DNA of 64,000 nucleotides from Trissonchulus latispiculum (lineage: Eukaryota > Nematoda > Enoplea > Enoplida > Ironidae). Positions within the stretch are counted from its first letter, which is position 1. Each line of letters begins with the position of its first letter. The notes beneath the pieces were generated by a model. That model had not been told where the DNA came from and made no database searches. It saw only the letters and a list, made by a program, of their open reading frames with translations. The position numbers and the translations under genes are program-made. Location: the NCBI GenBank assembly GCA_030248195.1, contig JASAND010022070.1, forward strand, positions 1-64,000, written 5' to 3'. Positions 24,701 through 32,154 of this stretch are shown one piece after another.

Positions 24701-25885
24701 TAATTATTATGTACTCTTTTCGTAAGCTGGATGTGACACATTTCCACCTGTTGTATTACAATAGTTGTATACTAGCTCTGTGTTGTAATGGTTGTCATAT
24801 TCGACTGCCGATCCCAAAGTCCGGCAAAATCAAACTAGAAATCACTGACTTTGCACGAGCTAACGCAGACATTAATCACTCGTTTGCGATTTTTTTTCAG
24901 TGAAGCCATTGTCAATGTATACATGCAGACATCCTCTGCTGTGCAATTTGAAGAGCATCCAGTATATGAGGTAATAAGAAAAAGGGCAAAACATTTCAAC
25001 CAAATTCACTTATCTTCATGTGAAAGGTTGAAATCAGGATTGAAAGATGTGAAGAAAGGTGTACAGGAAGGGTATCGAACCGCCGAGCTTTGGATCTTGA
25101 GTAGAACGCTCTACCGCTGAGCCACATCCCCAGACGTTGAGACTAGTTTGTTACGCTGATTTCAACCTTTCTGGGTTGCTGATATTTAACATTCTGGTTA
25201 ATTTAGTTGAGACGGACGTGATATAAAATATTAATGGTATACACCACAGATGCAATATACTTCTTGACTCAGAACCGAAATCTCCAGTTTAGCTCAGCAG
25301 GCAAAATAAGATCTGCTTTTTTGACCGCTACGATTTACGAATTTGGCCTGGTTACGGATAGATGTGAATGTTAAAGTTAATGTTGATGTAAAAATGTTGA
25401 AGATGTAGATCACTTTGTTTTGCAGTAATGTTGACATTATATGGCTTCAAATCTTTCAAATTAATCAACCTGTAATTTTAAATACGGTTTGAGTAAGTAA
25501 GAACTTCGCCCAGAATCGCACCTCTGAATATTACCTAGTTATCCAGTCCATACAGAAATGGTTCTGTTGGAACAAAATTTCGATGACTGCGACCAGGCTC
25601 GGTATGCTAAAACGTATTTCCCGAAAATCCAATGACTCCTTAGAGATGGAATGCTTTAAGGCTTTTCCAATCCATCCAATTGAATTAAAAGGCAGCAAAA
25701 GAGGACGAATACCATTGCAGATTTCCAAGATGTTGGCAGAATTTGGTGGAATTCTTGGAATACTGATTGGCGGTTCTGTGTTAAGTGTCTTCGAGGTGGT
25801 TTTGGGCATCTTTAACGTCTTCAAAATATCATTTCGAAAGAAACGAAGGATGCTGAAAAGTTTTGAAAATGTACGGAAAAACTGA
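6566..25885 (+). CDS. DEG/ENaC sodium channel with kringle-like and C-type-lectin-like ectodomain
   Basis: Split gene for an amiloride-sensitive (degenerin/epithelial Na+) channel subunit, a plasma-membrane protein with two TM helices around a large extracellular domain. Exons supported by motif, splice sites and matching phase: 6566-6712, 9842-10084, 10198-10264, 14550-14710, 14807-14967, 15783-15976, 16248-16342, 16612-16775, 17474-17572, 22033-22147, 22266-22353 (weaker), 24901-24970, 25721-25885. The protein shows an HG motif before TM1, a kringle-like exon, a lectin-like fold, the family's C-rich ectodomain (PYGVC, then C-x3-C-x8-C-x-C), an FEEHPVYE pre-TM2 segment, and TM2 with G-G-S. 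Missing are the N-terminal cytoplasmic exon and at least one exon between 6712 and 9842. No stop or frameshift is seen inside the listed exons, so the gene looks intact. Channel identity is firm. Fusion of the kringle/lectin exons to it rests on phase continuity. Confidence 0.85.
7709..8722. mobile_element. TIR element, CTTAAGGTGCTGGTATC family, full copy
   Basis: Starts CTTAAGGTGCTGGTATCGC and ends with the near reverse complement ...GATACCAGTACCTTAA, about 1.01 kb. TTAA is present at both ends and may be the target duplication, but it is also part of the inverted repeat, so this is ambiguous. It has no coding capacity. Related copies or pieces are at 27.4, 32.45, 38.1-39.37 and 40.1 kb. It lies in the intron after the TM1 exon. 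Confidence 0.8.
8723..9841. other. Intronic stretch with one candidate exon
   Basis: Apart from the candidate exon at 9153-9294 I see nothing firm. An acceptor-like TTCATTTCAG at about 8899 opens a short frame (FHDYVISC...), but its phase fits neither neighbour. Confidence 0.4.
9153..9294 (+). CDS. Candidate channel exon by phase only
   Basis: An open 47-codon stretch after ATTATTGCAAG, ending ACGG before GTCTGT. It begins in phase 0 and leaves one base, exactly what is needed between the TM1 exon (ends phase 0) and the kringle-like exon (needs one base). The segment contains SVANIQSDCRNFS, only loosely like the ectodomain start of DEG/ENaC proteins. The donor is weak. Confidence 0.3.
9842..10084 (+). 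CDS. Channel exon: kringle-like domain
   Basis: A 243-nt exon between ...TTGCTTAG and GTGAGA, about 80 residues with eight cysteines. Its C-terminal half reads FCNNLDGRAAPWCFT and NYCLVPC, close to the kringle signature N-Y-C-R-N-P-D-G...P-W-C-F/Y-T...Y-C-x-I-P-x-C. The N-terminal half matches kringles less well; a fibronectin type II fold is a weaker alternative. It ends with one base that completes an Asp codon with the next exon. Confidence 0.7.
10198..10264 (+). CDS. Channel exon: start of C-type-lectin-like domain
   Basis: A short exon after ...TACTTTTTCAG, before GTACAA. It encodes KRCPPGWERGDRACYKL, matching the typical lectin opening C-P-x-G-W-x(5)-C-Y-K. Phase matches the kringle-like exon upstream (G+AC) and the exon at 14550 downstream (AG+G). 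Confidence 0.75.
10357..12065. mobile_element. 1.7-kb TIR element with subterminal GTTTGTCAACT repeats
   Basis: The ends are inverted repeats: TGTCCCCAGTTTGTCAATTC at 10357 and its complement ending at 12065. Matching continues inward for about 70 bp to ATAATTAAGGTT. The motif CCCCAGTTTGTCAACT recurs in both arms (10358-10405 and 10735-10845; inverted at 11930-12060), like arrayed transposase-binding sites. No transposase ORF is present. Inside are a 9-bp hairpin (10516-10538) and the GC-rich palindrome CCGCCGGAGGCGG near 11103. It sits in the intron that splits the lectin-like domain. Confidence 0.8.
12066..14549. other. Intron remainder
   Basis: At about 12472 a CTTAAGGGGGGGTCC start resembles the arm end of the hairpin element at 44166, but no matching right end was found. 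At 13473-13671 there is an unassigned ORF. Around 13935-13975 ACATT/CTTACATT simple repeats occur. Otherwise I see nothing. Confidence 0.5.
13489..13671 (+). CDS. Unassigned open frame, possible exon
   Basis: After TTATTTTGCAG, an open frame of about 60 residues contains DNEWCSDMD, YIWQDN and NGNYREC, which look protein-like and vaguely lectin-like, and stops at 13671. Its phase is incompatible with splicing to the lectin exon ending at 10264, so it is not part of the channel model as drawn. It could be an exon of another transcript or chance. Confidence 0.25.
   Translation: MQNYVFLSKVTNPTTSAWTIRFMDNEWCSDMDTEAQYIWQDNLKKGRGLQNGNYRECRAY
14550..14710 (+). CDS. Channel exon: rest of the lectin-like domain
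   Basis: Bordered by ...CAATTTGAG and GTATGA. Joined to the exon at 10198 it gives C-Y-K-L..., then WKSRDEFQARC, which fits the lectin W-x2-A-x3-C turn. It ends with YPCSEGTTVVCQIQ, which fits the C-terminal C-x(n)-F-V-C. The fold is shorter than a full ~115-residue C-type lectin domain, so the central loop region is probably lost. Confidence 0.65.
14807..14967 (+). CDS. Channel exon: ectodomain spacer
   Basis: The frame is open from 14749, but phase from the previous exon (one base left) favours the acceptor GGATGTTTTAG, giving a start at 14807. The other acceptor at 14773 would be out of phase. The exon ends TTTCAATCAGTC before GTAAGT in phase 0. It encodes a helical-looking, cysteine-free segment. 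Confidence 0.6.
15783..15976 (+). CDS. Channel exon: ectodomain, first conserved Cys pair
   Basis: Phase 0 start after ATCACTTTAG; ends GACAG before GTTAGC. It ends in VDSFISDCKFMANTCD, equivalent to the DEG/ENaC D-x-I-x2-C-x-F-x-G-x2-C segment. Confidence 0.8.
16248..16342 (+). CDS. Channel exon: F-x-P-x-x-G-x-C segment
   Basis: Phase-matched to the previous exon (AG+G). FQDPNFGDCITV aligns with the family segment F-x3-Y-G-N-C-Y-T-F-N in the palm/finger region. It ends before GTAGGT with one base left. Confidence 0.85.
16612..16775 (+). CDS. Channel exon: palm/thumb segment
   Basis: G+GT completes Gly. It encodes GFQVVLRSPE and, later, PFPLTEGLPLPKGYATCLQVSL, in the position where DEG/ENaC proteins have a G-x-V-x-I-H strand and a P-G-x4-I-x-L strand. 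The donor is GTATGT; a second possible donor lies 10 nt upstream (CAG before GTGTCA). Confidence 0.8.
17389..17416. repeat. (AT)n microsatellite
   Basis: About 28 nt of alternating A and T, shortly before the PYGVC exon. Confidence 0.9.
17474..17572 (+). CDS. Channel exon: PYGVC segment
   Basis: 33 codons, phase 0 at both ends. KGKPYGVC matches the conserved P-Y-G/S-x-C at the start of the cysteine-rich thumb. It ends SYNLQ right before the next exon's Cys, as in the family's Y-S-x3-C. Confidence 0.85.
17573..20975. other. Large intron, repeats only
   Basis: Part of the 4.5-kb intron between the PYGVC and Cys-rich exons. It holds a T-rich stretch (18.0-19.3 kb) and a degenerate tRNA-like SINE trace at about 18612-18655 (GGTTTAAGTCCC, a B box with CpG decay). 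There is an imperfect tandem duplication (19379-19450 and 19494-19576, sharing AGGTGTAAGGTG and TGATAAAATTACTTC). A C-rich segment at 19640-19800 shares AACTTCCCCTCCTGCACA with 32068. A 20-bp exact repeat lies at 20240-20259 and 20281-20300. Confidence 0.55.
20240..20300. repeat. 20-bp direct repeat pair
   Basis: TTCGCACCATGTAAAGGCAC occurs at 20240-20259 and again, unchanged, at 20281-20300. Confidence 0.9.
20976..21575 (+). pseudogene. Decayed MULE (Mutator-like) transposase fragment
   Basis: In broken frames it reads MRKIQAEGLRPVYQED, then AIPMLPDFLIQPIW, then TTNHAEGWHNSLNSSFGRTH and PSLFWFLHFLEKMQ. This is the order seen at the C-terminal side of MULE-type transposases: R-K-x2-x-x-G-L...Y, a L-P-F-L-P region, and T-N-N-x2-E-x2-H...P-x-L-W. 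There is a frameshift near 21130-21165 and stops near 21250 and 21360; the final frame runs 21366-21575. The DDE catalytic core upstream is missing. It lies in a channel-gene intron on the sense strand. Confidence 0.7.
22033..22147 (+). CDS. Channel exon: cysteine-rich core
   Basis: Phase 0 start after GTTGTAG. ICYESCYQHNLHKRCGCYDP is the hallmark C-x3-C-x8-C-x-C of DEG/ENaC thumbs, followed by PCLSEITT. It leaves one base before GTAGGT. Confidence 0.9.
22266..22353 (+). CDS. Channel exon: EWPS segment (probable)
   Basis: Using the acceptor ATGTCTGCAG, the exon starts in the needed phase and encodes LFLPDEEWPSHFA. This resembles the conserved Y-x4-S-x2-x-W-P-S. The expected C-x-P-x-C just before it is absent. 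A donor GTTTGA at 22354 leaves TG, which with the T of the exon at 24901 makes a Cys codon. The frame also stays open to a stop at 22414. Confidence 0.55.
22354..24900. other. Intron with one MITE and simple repeats
   Basis: Besides the MITE at 23268-23612, I see only a TATAT/ATATT simple repeat at about 23742-23780 and a G-run at 24644-24655. Confidence 0.5.
23268..23612. mobile_element. MITE with ~36-bp terminal inverted repeats
   Basis: CCACAGCGAGTGC (23291-23303) returns as GCACTCGCTGTGG (23577-23589). With a few mismatches the match extends outward through TATGTC(C/A)GCTTTA, giving arms of roughly 36 bp. The element is about 345 bp and has no ORF of note. The target duplication is not clear. 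Confidence 0.75.
24901..24970 (+). CDS. Channel exon: pre-TM2 strand
   Basis: After a strong T8CAG acceptor. EAIVNVYMQTSSAVQFEEHPVYE aligns with the family's L-x-V-Y-Y-x6-Y-E-x-x-P-A-Y segment that leads into TM2. It ends in phase 0 before GTAATA. Confidence 0.85.
25022..25171. mobile_element. Short TIR element enclosing a tRNA-like sequence
   Basis: A perfect 16-bp inverted repeat, GAAAGGTTGAAATCAG (25022-25037) and CTGATTTCAACCTTTC (25156-25171), encloses ~118 bp. On the minus strand, 25131 down to about 25059 starts GGGGATGTGGCTCAGCGG and contains a perfect B box, GGTTCGATACC. The head resembles tRNA-Ala, but the anticodon and acceptor stems do not pair well. Confidence 0.75.
25721..25885 (+). 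CDS. Channel exon: TM2 and C-terminus
   Basis: A terminal exon of 54 codons plus TGA, starting in phase 0 after ACCATTGCAG. EFGGILGILIGGSVLSVFEVV matches DEG/ENaC TM2 (G-x-L-G-L-x-x-G-A/G-S-x-L-S-x-x-E). G-G-S is the G-x-S selectivity filter, and the Glu is conserved. The cytoplasmic tail is short and very basic (KKRRM). Confidence 0.92.
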   Translation: MSKMLAEFGGILGILIGGSVLSVFEVVLGIFNVFKISFRKKRRMLKSFENVRKN

Positions 25886-25909
25886 TCTAATTTCAATATT
25901 TCTAATGAT

Positions 25910-25915
25910 AATAAA
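25910..25915 (+). promoter_or_regulatory. Poly(A) signal of the channel gene
   Basis: AATAAA 25 nt after the stop codon, implying a very short 3' UTR. Confidence 0.65.
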
Positions 25916-26179
25916 GACAATATTTTGCAACTGTAAATAGCTCATGAGTGCAGTTACAATTACGATACATTACTACAACTACATTACAATTACAATTTAC
26001 CAATCTTAGGATAAAGTGGAGATAATGAATAGTCCTCAAGCGATTTTGACAACCCATTTCAAAACAAGGTTAGAAATTTTCTAAAACTTTCTTTATAAAT
26101 CGTCAAAATAGCTGCAATTGCGCAGTTTGTTGAAAACATAATTATTAAATACTATCATTTAAAGCAAATTATTTAAATT

Positions 26180-26506
26180 TTGGCAAATTCTTCGCATGAC
26201 TGGTGGAGACATCTGCAAAGCTTTCATCTTCCATCTGACATCTGGACATCTTTCATGGAAGCAACTTTTTTGGAAACCACACGACAGCCACCTGATGCAA
26301 CCCTTCACCGTCCTAGCCTTCCAAGTTTACTTGAAGCATGTGCACTCTTGTGTTGCCTACCTACATCAAAATCCAGGAATAAGAGAACTCTTAGGCTGTT
26401 TTCAATCCAAAAACAAACCCTGGAACTGCTTGCGATGGATATCCTTCATTACCTTACAGTTGGAAAGGCAGTCGCTATTATTCTCGCCATCAATTTGTTA
26501 AGATAG
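26180..26506 (+). other. Two overlapping open frames, coding status unsure
   Basis: Frames starting at 26180 (108 residues) and 26196 (101 residues) both stay open over the same 300 bp. Neither product is recognised. The first ends with a hydrophobic stretch (VAIILAIN). One of them may be an upstream exon of the gene ending at 26890, but I found no donor with the right phase. Confidence 0.3.
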
Positions 26507-26628
26507 GTGGTCATGGACACTAGCCAACGCCTTTTGCTGATGCTGTGCGACAACGCACTTGTTCCCAATTTTTCCTAGCAAGCTAGAAAGTCAACTGTAG
26601 AAGAAAAGTGTTTTGGTTCCGATTTCAG

Positions 26629-26890
26629 GTACATTCAAAACTTTCCGATATTTTCTCAAAACTATAGCGGTTACGCCAAACGTCTCAAAGGGAAGAATGG
26701 TGTGAAGAATCCCTTTATGCAGTACACAACTGATATGTTTGTGAAAAATCTACTTCAGGAACCGTCTCAGGCTGTATTTTTCGTTGTGTTTTTTGCGTTG
26801 TCGGCCAACCTGATTTTCGTCGCCATGCACCAGCGGCCAGCCCAAACCGCCAGTGACCGAACTAACCAGCCAGCGTTGGCGTCACATTAG
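26629..26890 (+). CDS. Terminal exon of an unidentified membrane protein gene
   Basis: After TTTTGGTTCCGATTTCAG, 262 nt are open to a TAG. The residues look genuinely coding: a basic segment GYAKRLKGKNGVKNP, then QYTTDMFVKNLLQEPSQ, then one predicted TM helix (VFFVVFFALSANLIFVAM), then a polar tail of 20 residues. AATAAA follows at 26936. The family is not recognised. It lies 740 bp after the channel gene on the same strand and could be a separate gene whose first exons fall in 25.9-26.5 kb. Confidence 0.5.
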
Positions 26891-26935
26891 CATGAATCGT
26901 AACCCTCCCGCCCAATCCTCTATCTTACCCAGCGG

Positions 26936-26941
26936 AATAAA
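26936..26941 (+). promoter_or_regulatory. Poly(A) signal
   Basis: AATAAA 46 nt after the stop of the exon ending at 26890. Confidence 0.5.
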
Positions 26942-27101
26942 CATGCTTAAATGTTTATGGCTTAAGAGCTCATGGGAAGCAAATAAAATAATAAACAAAC
27001 AAACAATAAAGATCAAATTGTGGTAATTGTGGATGGAGAGTACCGATATATGTGGTAATGCCGGCTATTCCGACCGCGGGCCTTAAAAGTGTAGGCTGGG
27101 G

Positions 27102-29167
27102 CAGAGTTGTAAGCGGGTACCAAATTCGGCCCGCTACCCGCCCCGCTACCCGCAAAGAGGTACCCGCCCCGCCCCGCCCCGCGGCCCGCGGCCCGCAAGA
27201 CACAAGGTACCCGCAAAATTACCCGCAAAAATTTTCAGTTTCCCTGATTTTTAATATGGTTTATTGTGATGTTTGGGAGTGGTTATCGTATTTTGTCGCA
27301 CAATATTCTGCATGCTTATGATTCTAGTGCTTTTTTCTCTACAGACATGACTTTTACTTTTTTTGCGCTTGAAATAATCGAAGTACTAAAGTGGTAGTAA
27401 TTGTTGAATTAAAGTGCTGACATCGCTTTGTATAATTTGACCCTGCAGGCTTCGATTCTTAATGAAATCCAGATACATTATTTTAGTACTCTTTAAGATT
27501 CTGTGACCAGTTCCGAATTTATAGGTGAAATGCTTTTTGAAAAAGGAAAGAATTTTGGTTTTAGAAAAAAGAATTTTTGGATTTTGGCATTAGCATTCGG
27601 TAGTCAAAGCATCAGACTGGTTGTTTATGAATGGAAAGAGGGTACGAAAATGAACATGGTTTAAATATTATTGAGATATTTCTTATGGTTGAGTACTTGA
27701 GTAAGCCAGAAACCATTTGGGGTCTTGCAAAAGTTGCCATTTTTGAGGAAATCAGTGAGTTCAAAGTTACTCACATATGTCAAGGCCAGTGCTGGTTAGG
27801 TATGTTGGTGTTCAGCTACTGTCATATTTAACTGGAAAGAAAGATTCTTTCTTTCTTTCTTTTCTTTCTTTTTCTGTTTTCTTTGGCTGTCCAATTGAAC
27901 GTTTTACCAAATAGTTGGAGTTTATTGCTTTAAGTTAGAGATTTGGTTGAAAAACCATTTTCGCAAAACTACGATTATGTATTTTGTTTTTAGCATCGAT
28001 TTCTCAAAAACTTAGTAATAGATTGACACGCGTTTTGGCAATTTCCACTATTGCAGAGAGATAATATATTTGTTTTGGTCTAAAACTTCTTCTAAAACTG
28101 AATACGAATTGGTTAATAGTGTACCGTACATTTAGCGTATAAGCTGAATGAATAACCTCCCCAAACCAGCAACACACAAGATGCTTAATAAAACTCTCGA
28201 AATTTACTACAGGACTGCTTAGGCTAATGCATGTTCAGTTAAATTATTAATTCAGTTATTTTCAGTAAATTTCTAAAGTTCTGTGAAATTAGCTTTTATC
28301 TACCAGAACATCTCCTGTGGGTACATTAGATTACAAATTTGAGTCATTCAGAAGCAGAGGTCCTTGTTTTATCATGATCACCATCTTATTCTTCGTTTAC
28401 ATTTAGGAAAGATTTTGGAAAAAATTAGTTCTTGAAAACTTTGTAGCTTTTTACTGTCACATAGTGATGTTTCAGCACCTGAAACTAAAATATTTTCAGT
28501 CAGTATATATATATATCATATATATCATATTTCAGTTTCAGCAACTAAGAAGTCGGGATGAATAATTAGCGCAGTGATAATACTACTTCCATAACAAGGA
28601 GACTAATTAAGGATTTAAGTATTCGTATTAGATGCCAACGTTAACTCCTCATGGATTTCAGAGGTAGATATTTAGAAGTTCTCTGAATCTGAGCCTTATT
28701 ATAATACTGAAAACCGCAAACTGAAATAGTAGAATTTCTAAGGTGCAGCAAACAAATACTTGGCGAATGGGATTGAGGGTCTACTAAATTCAGCAGCTGA
28801 AAATTAATTAGAAATGTTCAGAGAGAAAATGAAAATAAAGACCTAAAACTGAAACTGAAACTGAAAATATTGTAGCTCGACGCCTGAAACTGAAATTCCA
28901 ACAAAAATCGACTCCTGAAACTAAAACTGAAACTGATTCTGAAATTATTTCAATTTGCCGCCTGAAACCGAAACTGAAATTGAACTGAAAACCGAAAATT
29001 CGAAACTGAAATCACTGCTTGTCTGAATAATATTACTCATATCTCCCGTTCTTAGTAGAAAACGTACCCGCAAAATTCTGAACCTACCTGCAAAATACCC
29101 GCGCGGGTAGTGCGGGTAGGCGAATTTCTTAATACCCACGGGTACCCGCGGCCCGCTTACAACTCTG
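27102..29167. mobile_element. hAT-like non-autonomous transposon 1
   Basis: TIR CAGAGTTGTAAGCGGG at 27102 is repeated inverted at the right end (29152-29167). It is flanked by an exact 8-bp target duplication GGCTGGGG (27094-27101 and 29168-29175). The 8-bp duplication and CAGAG start fit the hAT superfamily. The subterminal 100 bp on each side are dense GGTACCCGC/GCGGGTACC and GCGGCCCGC motifs. The interior is AT-rich and non-coding. It holds a decayed CTTAAGGTGCTGG-family copy (27419-28100), a CTTT microsatellite near 27845 and a CTGAAA-rich tract (28.83-29.01 kb). Confidence 0.9.
27419..28100 (+). repeat. Decayed copy of the CTTAAGGTGCTGGTATC-family element
   Basis: Clear but diverged similarity, in the same order, to 7709-8320 (CATCGCTTTGTAT, GATTTCTCAAAAAC and others). 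It is nested in the hAT-like element; the right end is missing. Confidence 0.65.
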
Positions 29168-29175
29168 GGCTGGGG

Positions 29176-29668
29176 TAGGCTAGGCTCCGTTAACTGTGGC
29201 ATGTAAAATTTACGGCAAATGGAGTAGAAACAGTAATACTGAAAAAACAGTGCCTAAACTTGATTAATCCCTAATTTCTCCATTGCAGGCATATGAACAA
29301 AATATACAGCATTAAGAGTAACAGATTTAGTCATGCATTAACGTAGTTGAATTCTAGTCTGTTTTTCCCAAAATTATTTTCATAAAAATGTTTTCATAAA
29401 ACAATAGCAACATTGACCAAAAATTAATATTTTCAATCCTGTTGGCTTTTAACCCGTTTAATCAAAATAATTCATCTTTAAAAACCATCCAGAAGAAAAT
29501 TACGCCCGGTTTATTACTCTTTCTGCTCTAGTTTCTTGGTGGATTCCACTCTATGAGAGTTTCTAATACTCTTAGCACCTAAGTTTAAAAAGTTTCACTT
29601 TTTAAACTGGAATCATAGAGAAGGAAATTAATTGCGTGAATACAACTGCTAAAGCCAATACCAGACTT
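29176..29668. other. Spacer between the two hAT-like elements
   Basis: No gene or repeat recognised. There is an imperfect AAAAAGTTTCACTTTTT hairpin near 29587. Confidence 0.5.
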
Positions 29669-29676
29669 GGACTAAT

Positions 29677-31179
29677 CAGAGTTGTATGCGGGCCGCGGGT
29701 ACCCGCGGGTACCCGCGGGTACCCGCGGGGCGGGGCGGGGCGGGCCGAATTTTACTACCCGCGCGGGCCGATGCGGGCCGATTTTGGGCTACTTTCATGG
29801 GGATAATTTTGCTTTCTAGAGATTTCATACATGCCAAATTATATACAAAAGAAGGTAATATTTCAGATTTTTAAACACTATTTGACTTCGTTATGCCATT
29901 CGACACCTTCAGCATGTACTATATTACTCAGTTTGCATAATCAATCAGCGTATTGAGTAATAACCTGTAGAGTAAACATACAAAACCAGTGAAAACTGCA
30001 GGTTTTATTTGTATTGAGTATATACAAGTCTAGCTTGTAATCCATTAGACCAAAGTATCTTCTGTGAAAAATATCAACGATGTCCTGCAGAAATAAGTCG
30101 AAACGTATTTATCATCTACGAAAGTCAATCCTGTGGTTTCTACTGGAACCTTTGTGAGTGTTTAGCACTGAAAGTCGGGGTAGCATATTTGCCGAAATAT
30201 TATTTTTAAAAGCTTCAACGCCTATTTTCATTGGCGCAGAAACCGAATTTTTAATTTAATTTCGGATATTCGTGCTTTTGCACATAAATAAATATAAATC
30301 CATGATAACTACTTACTGAAGACTTTAATTCATTTAACTCTCATTCACAACTTCTTACTGAAGACTAGTTCATTTAAGGTCAATGACAGTCGAATGAAGT
30401 TCCACAGCATAGGGCGTTATGGAGAAAATTGTCTGCGATTGCTGCGGCGTCGCAGCTTTGGCGCTTTCAATACCAATTTTTATTTTCCTACAATTAATAG
30501 CTGGTTAATTAAGCTCGTCAAGTGCTGAACGAACTCGCTGTCAGGGATAAATGCGTCAAACATTTGCGTAAAAATAAACAAAATCCCTGCCCAAAAAATT
30601 TTTCATGGTGTACCCTTTTAATTAACACGTTCACTACTAATACCATTTTTGGTTAGTTACTTCATAAACTAATACTATTTTAATACTATATACACACTCA
30701 CAAACAAAAATATAAATAATACAGGAATAATTCCTCCTCCTGTACACAGTAAAAGCCGCATGAATATTTTGCTTTGCACACTAAAAACTTTTTCTCTGTA
30801 AACTACATGCTAAAGCTACCCTAACCCAAGGGTGGGTCAGTAGTTTGCCAGTAGGAATCGGACTGACCCACCAATGGCTCAGTAGTACTGAACGTGTTAA
30901 AGGGAAGATAGGCTTTTATTACCACTTTAAGAACAGTAATTTAATAGACAACAAAGTTCAAATTAAACGGACAGAAAAATTTGCCGGATCCGGAAGTATC
31001 TTTCAAAATACATCAGTTTTGGTGCTCAGGTACTACATAGGTAGCAATTTGTATGTGCGGGTACCTGCGGGCCGGTTTACGCGTGTGCGGGCCGCGGGCC
31101 GGAGTGTTGCGGGCCGCGGTCATGAGGTGCGGGCTGCGGGCCGGGCGCGGGCCGCAAAAATCGACCGCATACAACTCTG
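29677..31179. mobile_element. hAT-like non-autonomous transposon 2
   Basis: TIR CAGAGTTGTATGCGG at 29677 is inverted at 31165-31179. The 8-bp target duplication GGACTAAT is exact on both sides (29669-29676 and 31180-31187). The left subterminal region has three GCGGGTACCC repeats; the right has GGGCCGCGGGCC repeats. It has no transposase. It belongs to the same family as the element at 27102, with a different interior. Confidence 0.9.
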
Positions 31180-31299
31180 GGACTAATAGCTGTTGTTATA
31201 TAGAGCATAGTGACAACTTGTACAACTTGTGTAATGCTTGCATGTTTACACTGTCCGGGGAAGTTACCGTCTGTAGACACTAGTTTTTGGGTTGCACAG

Positions 31300-31964
31300 C
31301 TAAAGTTTTCACAGCCATGTGATGACGCTCACACAAATTGGTATTTCACTTGTAAAAGGAACTAAGAAATGGGTAATTTTAGCCATTTCCAGTATTCTTA
31401 ACACTTGGTACTAAAGAAACGTAAAGAAACTGAAAAAATTAAAACTGAATTCAAATTCAATTTAAAGACTTGTAGAGCACATTTTTGCAAGCTCTCATCT
31501 TGACATGATCCTCCACTTATAGATTTTCCGTGTAGGGTGTCAACAGTGCAGTTGGGGCGCCATAATTGTGAATTTCTTGAACCTGAATGCCAATGCAAAC
31601 CTTTAACGCCTGTTCAGGTCATCTTCCCTACTGTATTGTCACCCCAGGTTTGCTTGCCTACAAGTACGGACTATGGCCACCACATCTGTCTGGATTGGGA
31701 AGGTGGTTGAAGGGTTGTTAGCGTTGCGCCCGACTCGCAAAAAACCCAGATTGACAATTAAGATGATACTACGTTTGGACATGCACATCAAGTTTTCCGT
31801 TCTTAGTACTCAATTTCTGACAGCTTTTAGTCAACAGAATTTCCTGGAATGTAGCATAGGTATTCCGGATAGTGTGCGAAACCTGCTATAAGGATATGCA
31901 AATTAGCTTGAAATCCCTAAGTTGATTATGATCTAGATAGTTTAGTTCACACTCTTTGCAGTTT
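31300..31964. repeat. Duplicated segment, copy 1 (compact)
   Basis: Matches, in order, 46661-46810, 47395-47478 and 48563-49080 (for example AAAGTTTTCACAGCCATGTG, GTATTGTCACCCCAGG and CACACTCTTTGCAGTTTC). This copy lacks the insertions present in the other and ends abruptly at about 31964, just before the point where the other copy has a signal-peptide exon. Confidence 0.8.
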
Positions 31965-32154
31965 CATACATACATGTGGTTGAGGAACCCCCAGACCTGG
32001 ACCCCCCAGAGGGGTCCCTCACCCTCCCCCCAAATCCGGATTTTCCGGTTTAACCCCCCCCCCTTCTCCAAACTTCCCCTCCTGCACATGTCTGCTTGGA
32101 AGTGGAAGCCTAAATAATCATCATTTTTGTTATTTCTGACGGATAGAAACAAAC

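Noticed and set aside
25059..25131. Functional tRNA gene (minus strand)
   Set aside because: The A and B boxes are good, but acceptor and anticodon stems do not pair, so it is tRNA-derived only.
27170..27200. CpG-island promoter
   Set aside because: The GC-rich block is the subterminal repeat of a hAT-like element with exact target duplication, not a free-standing island.
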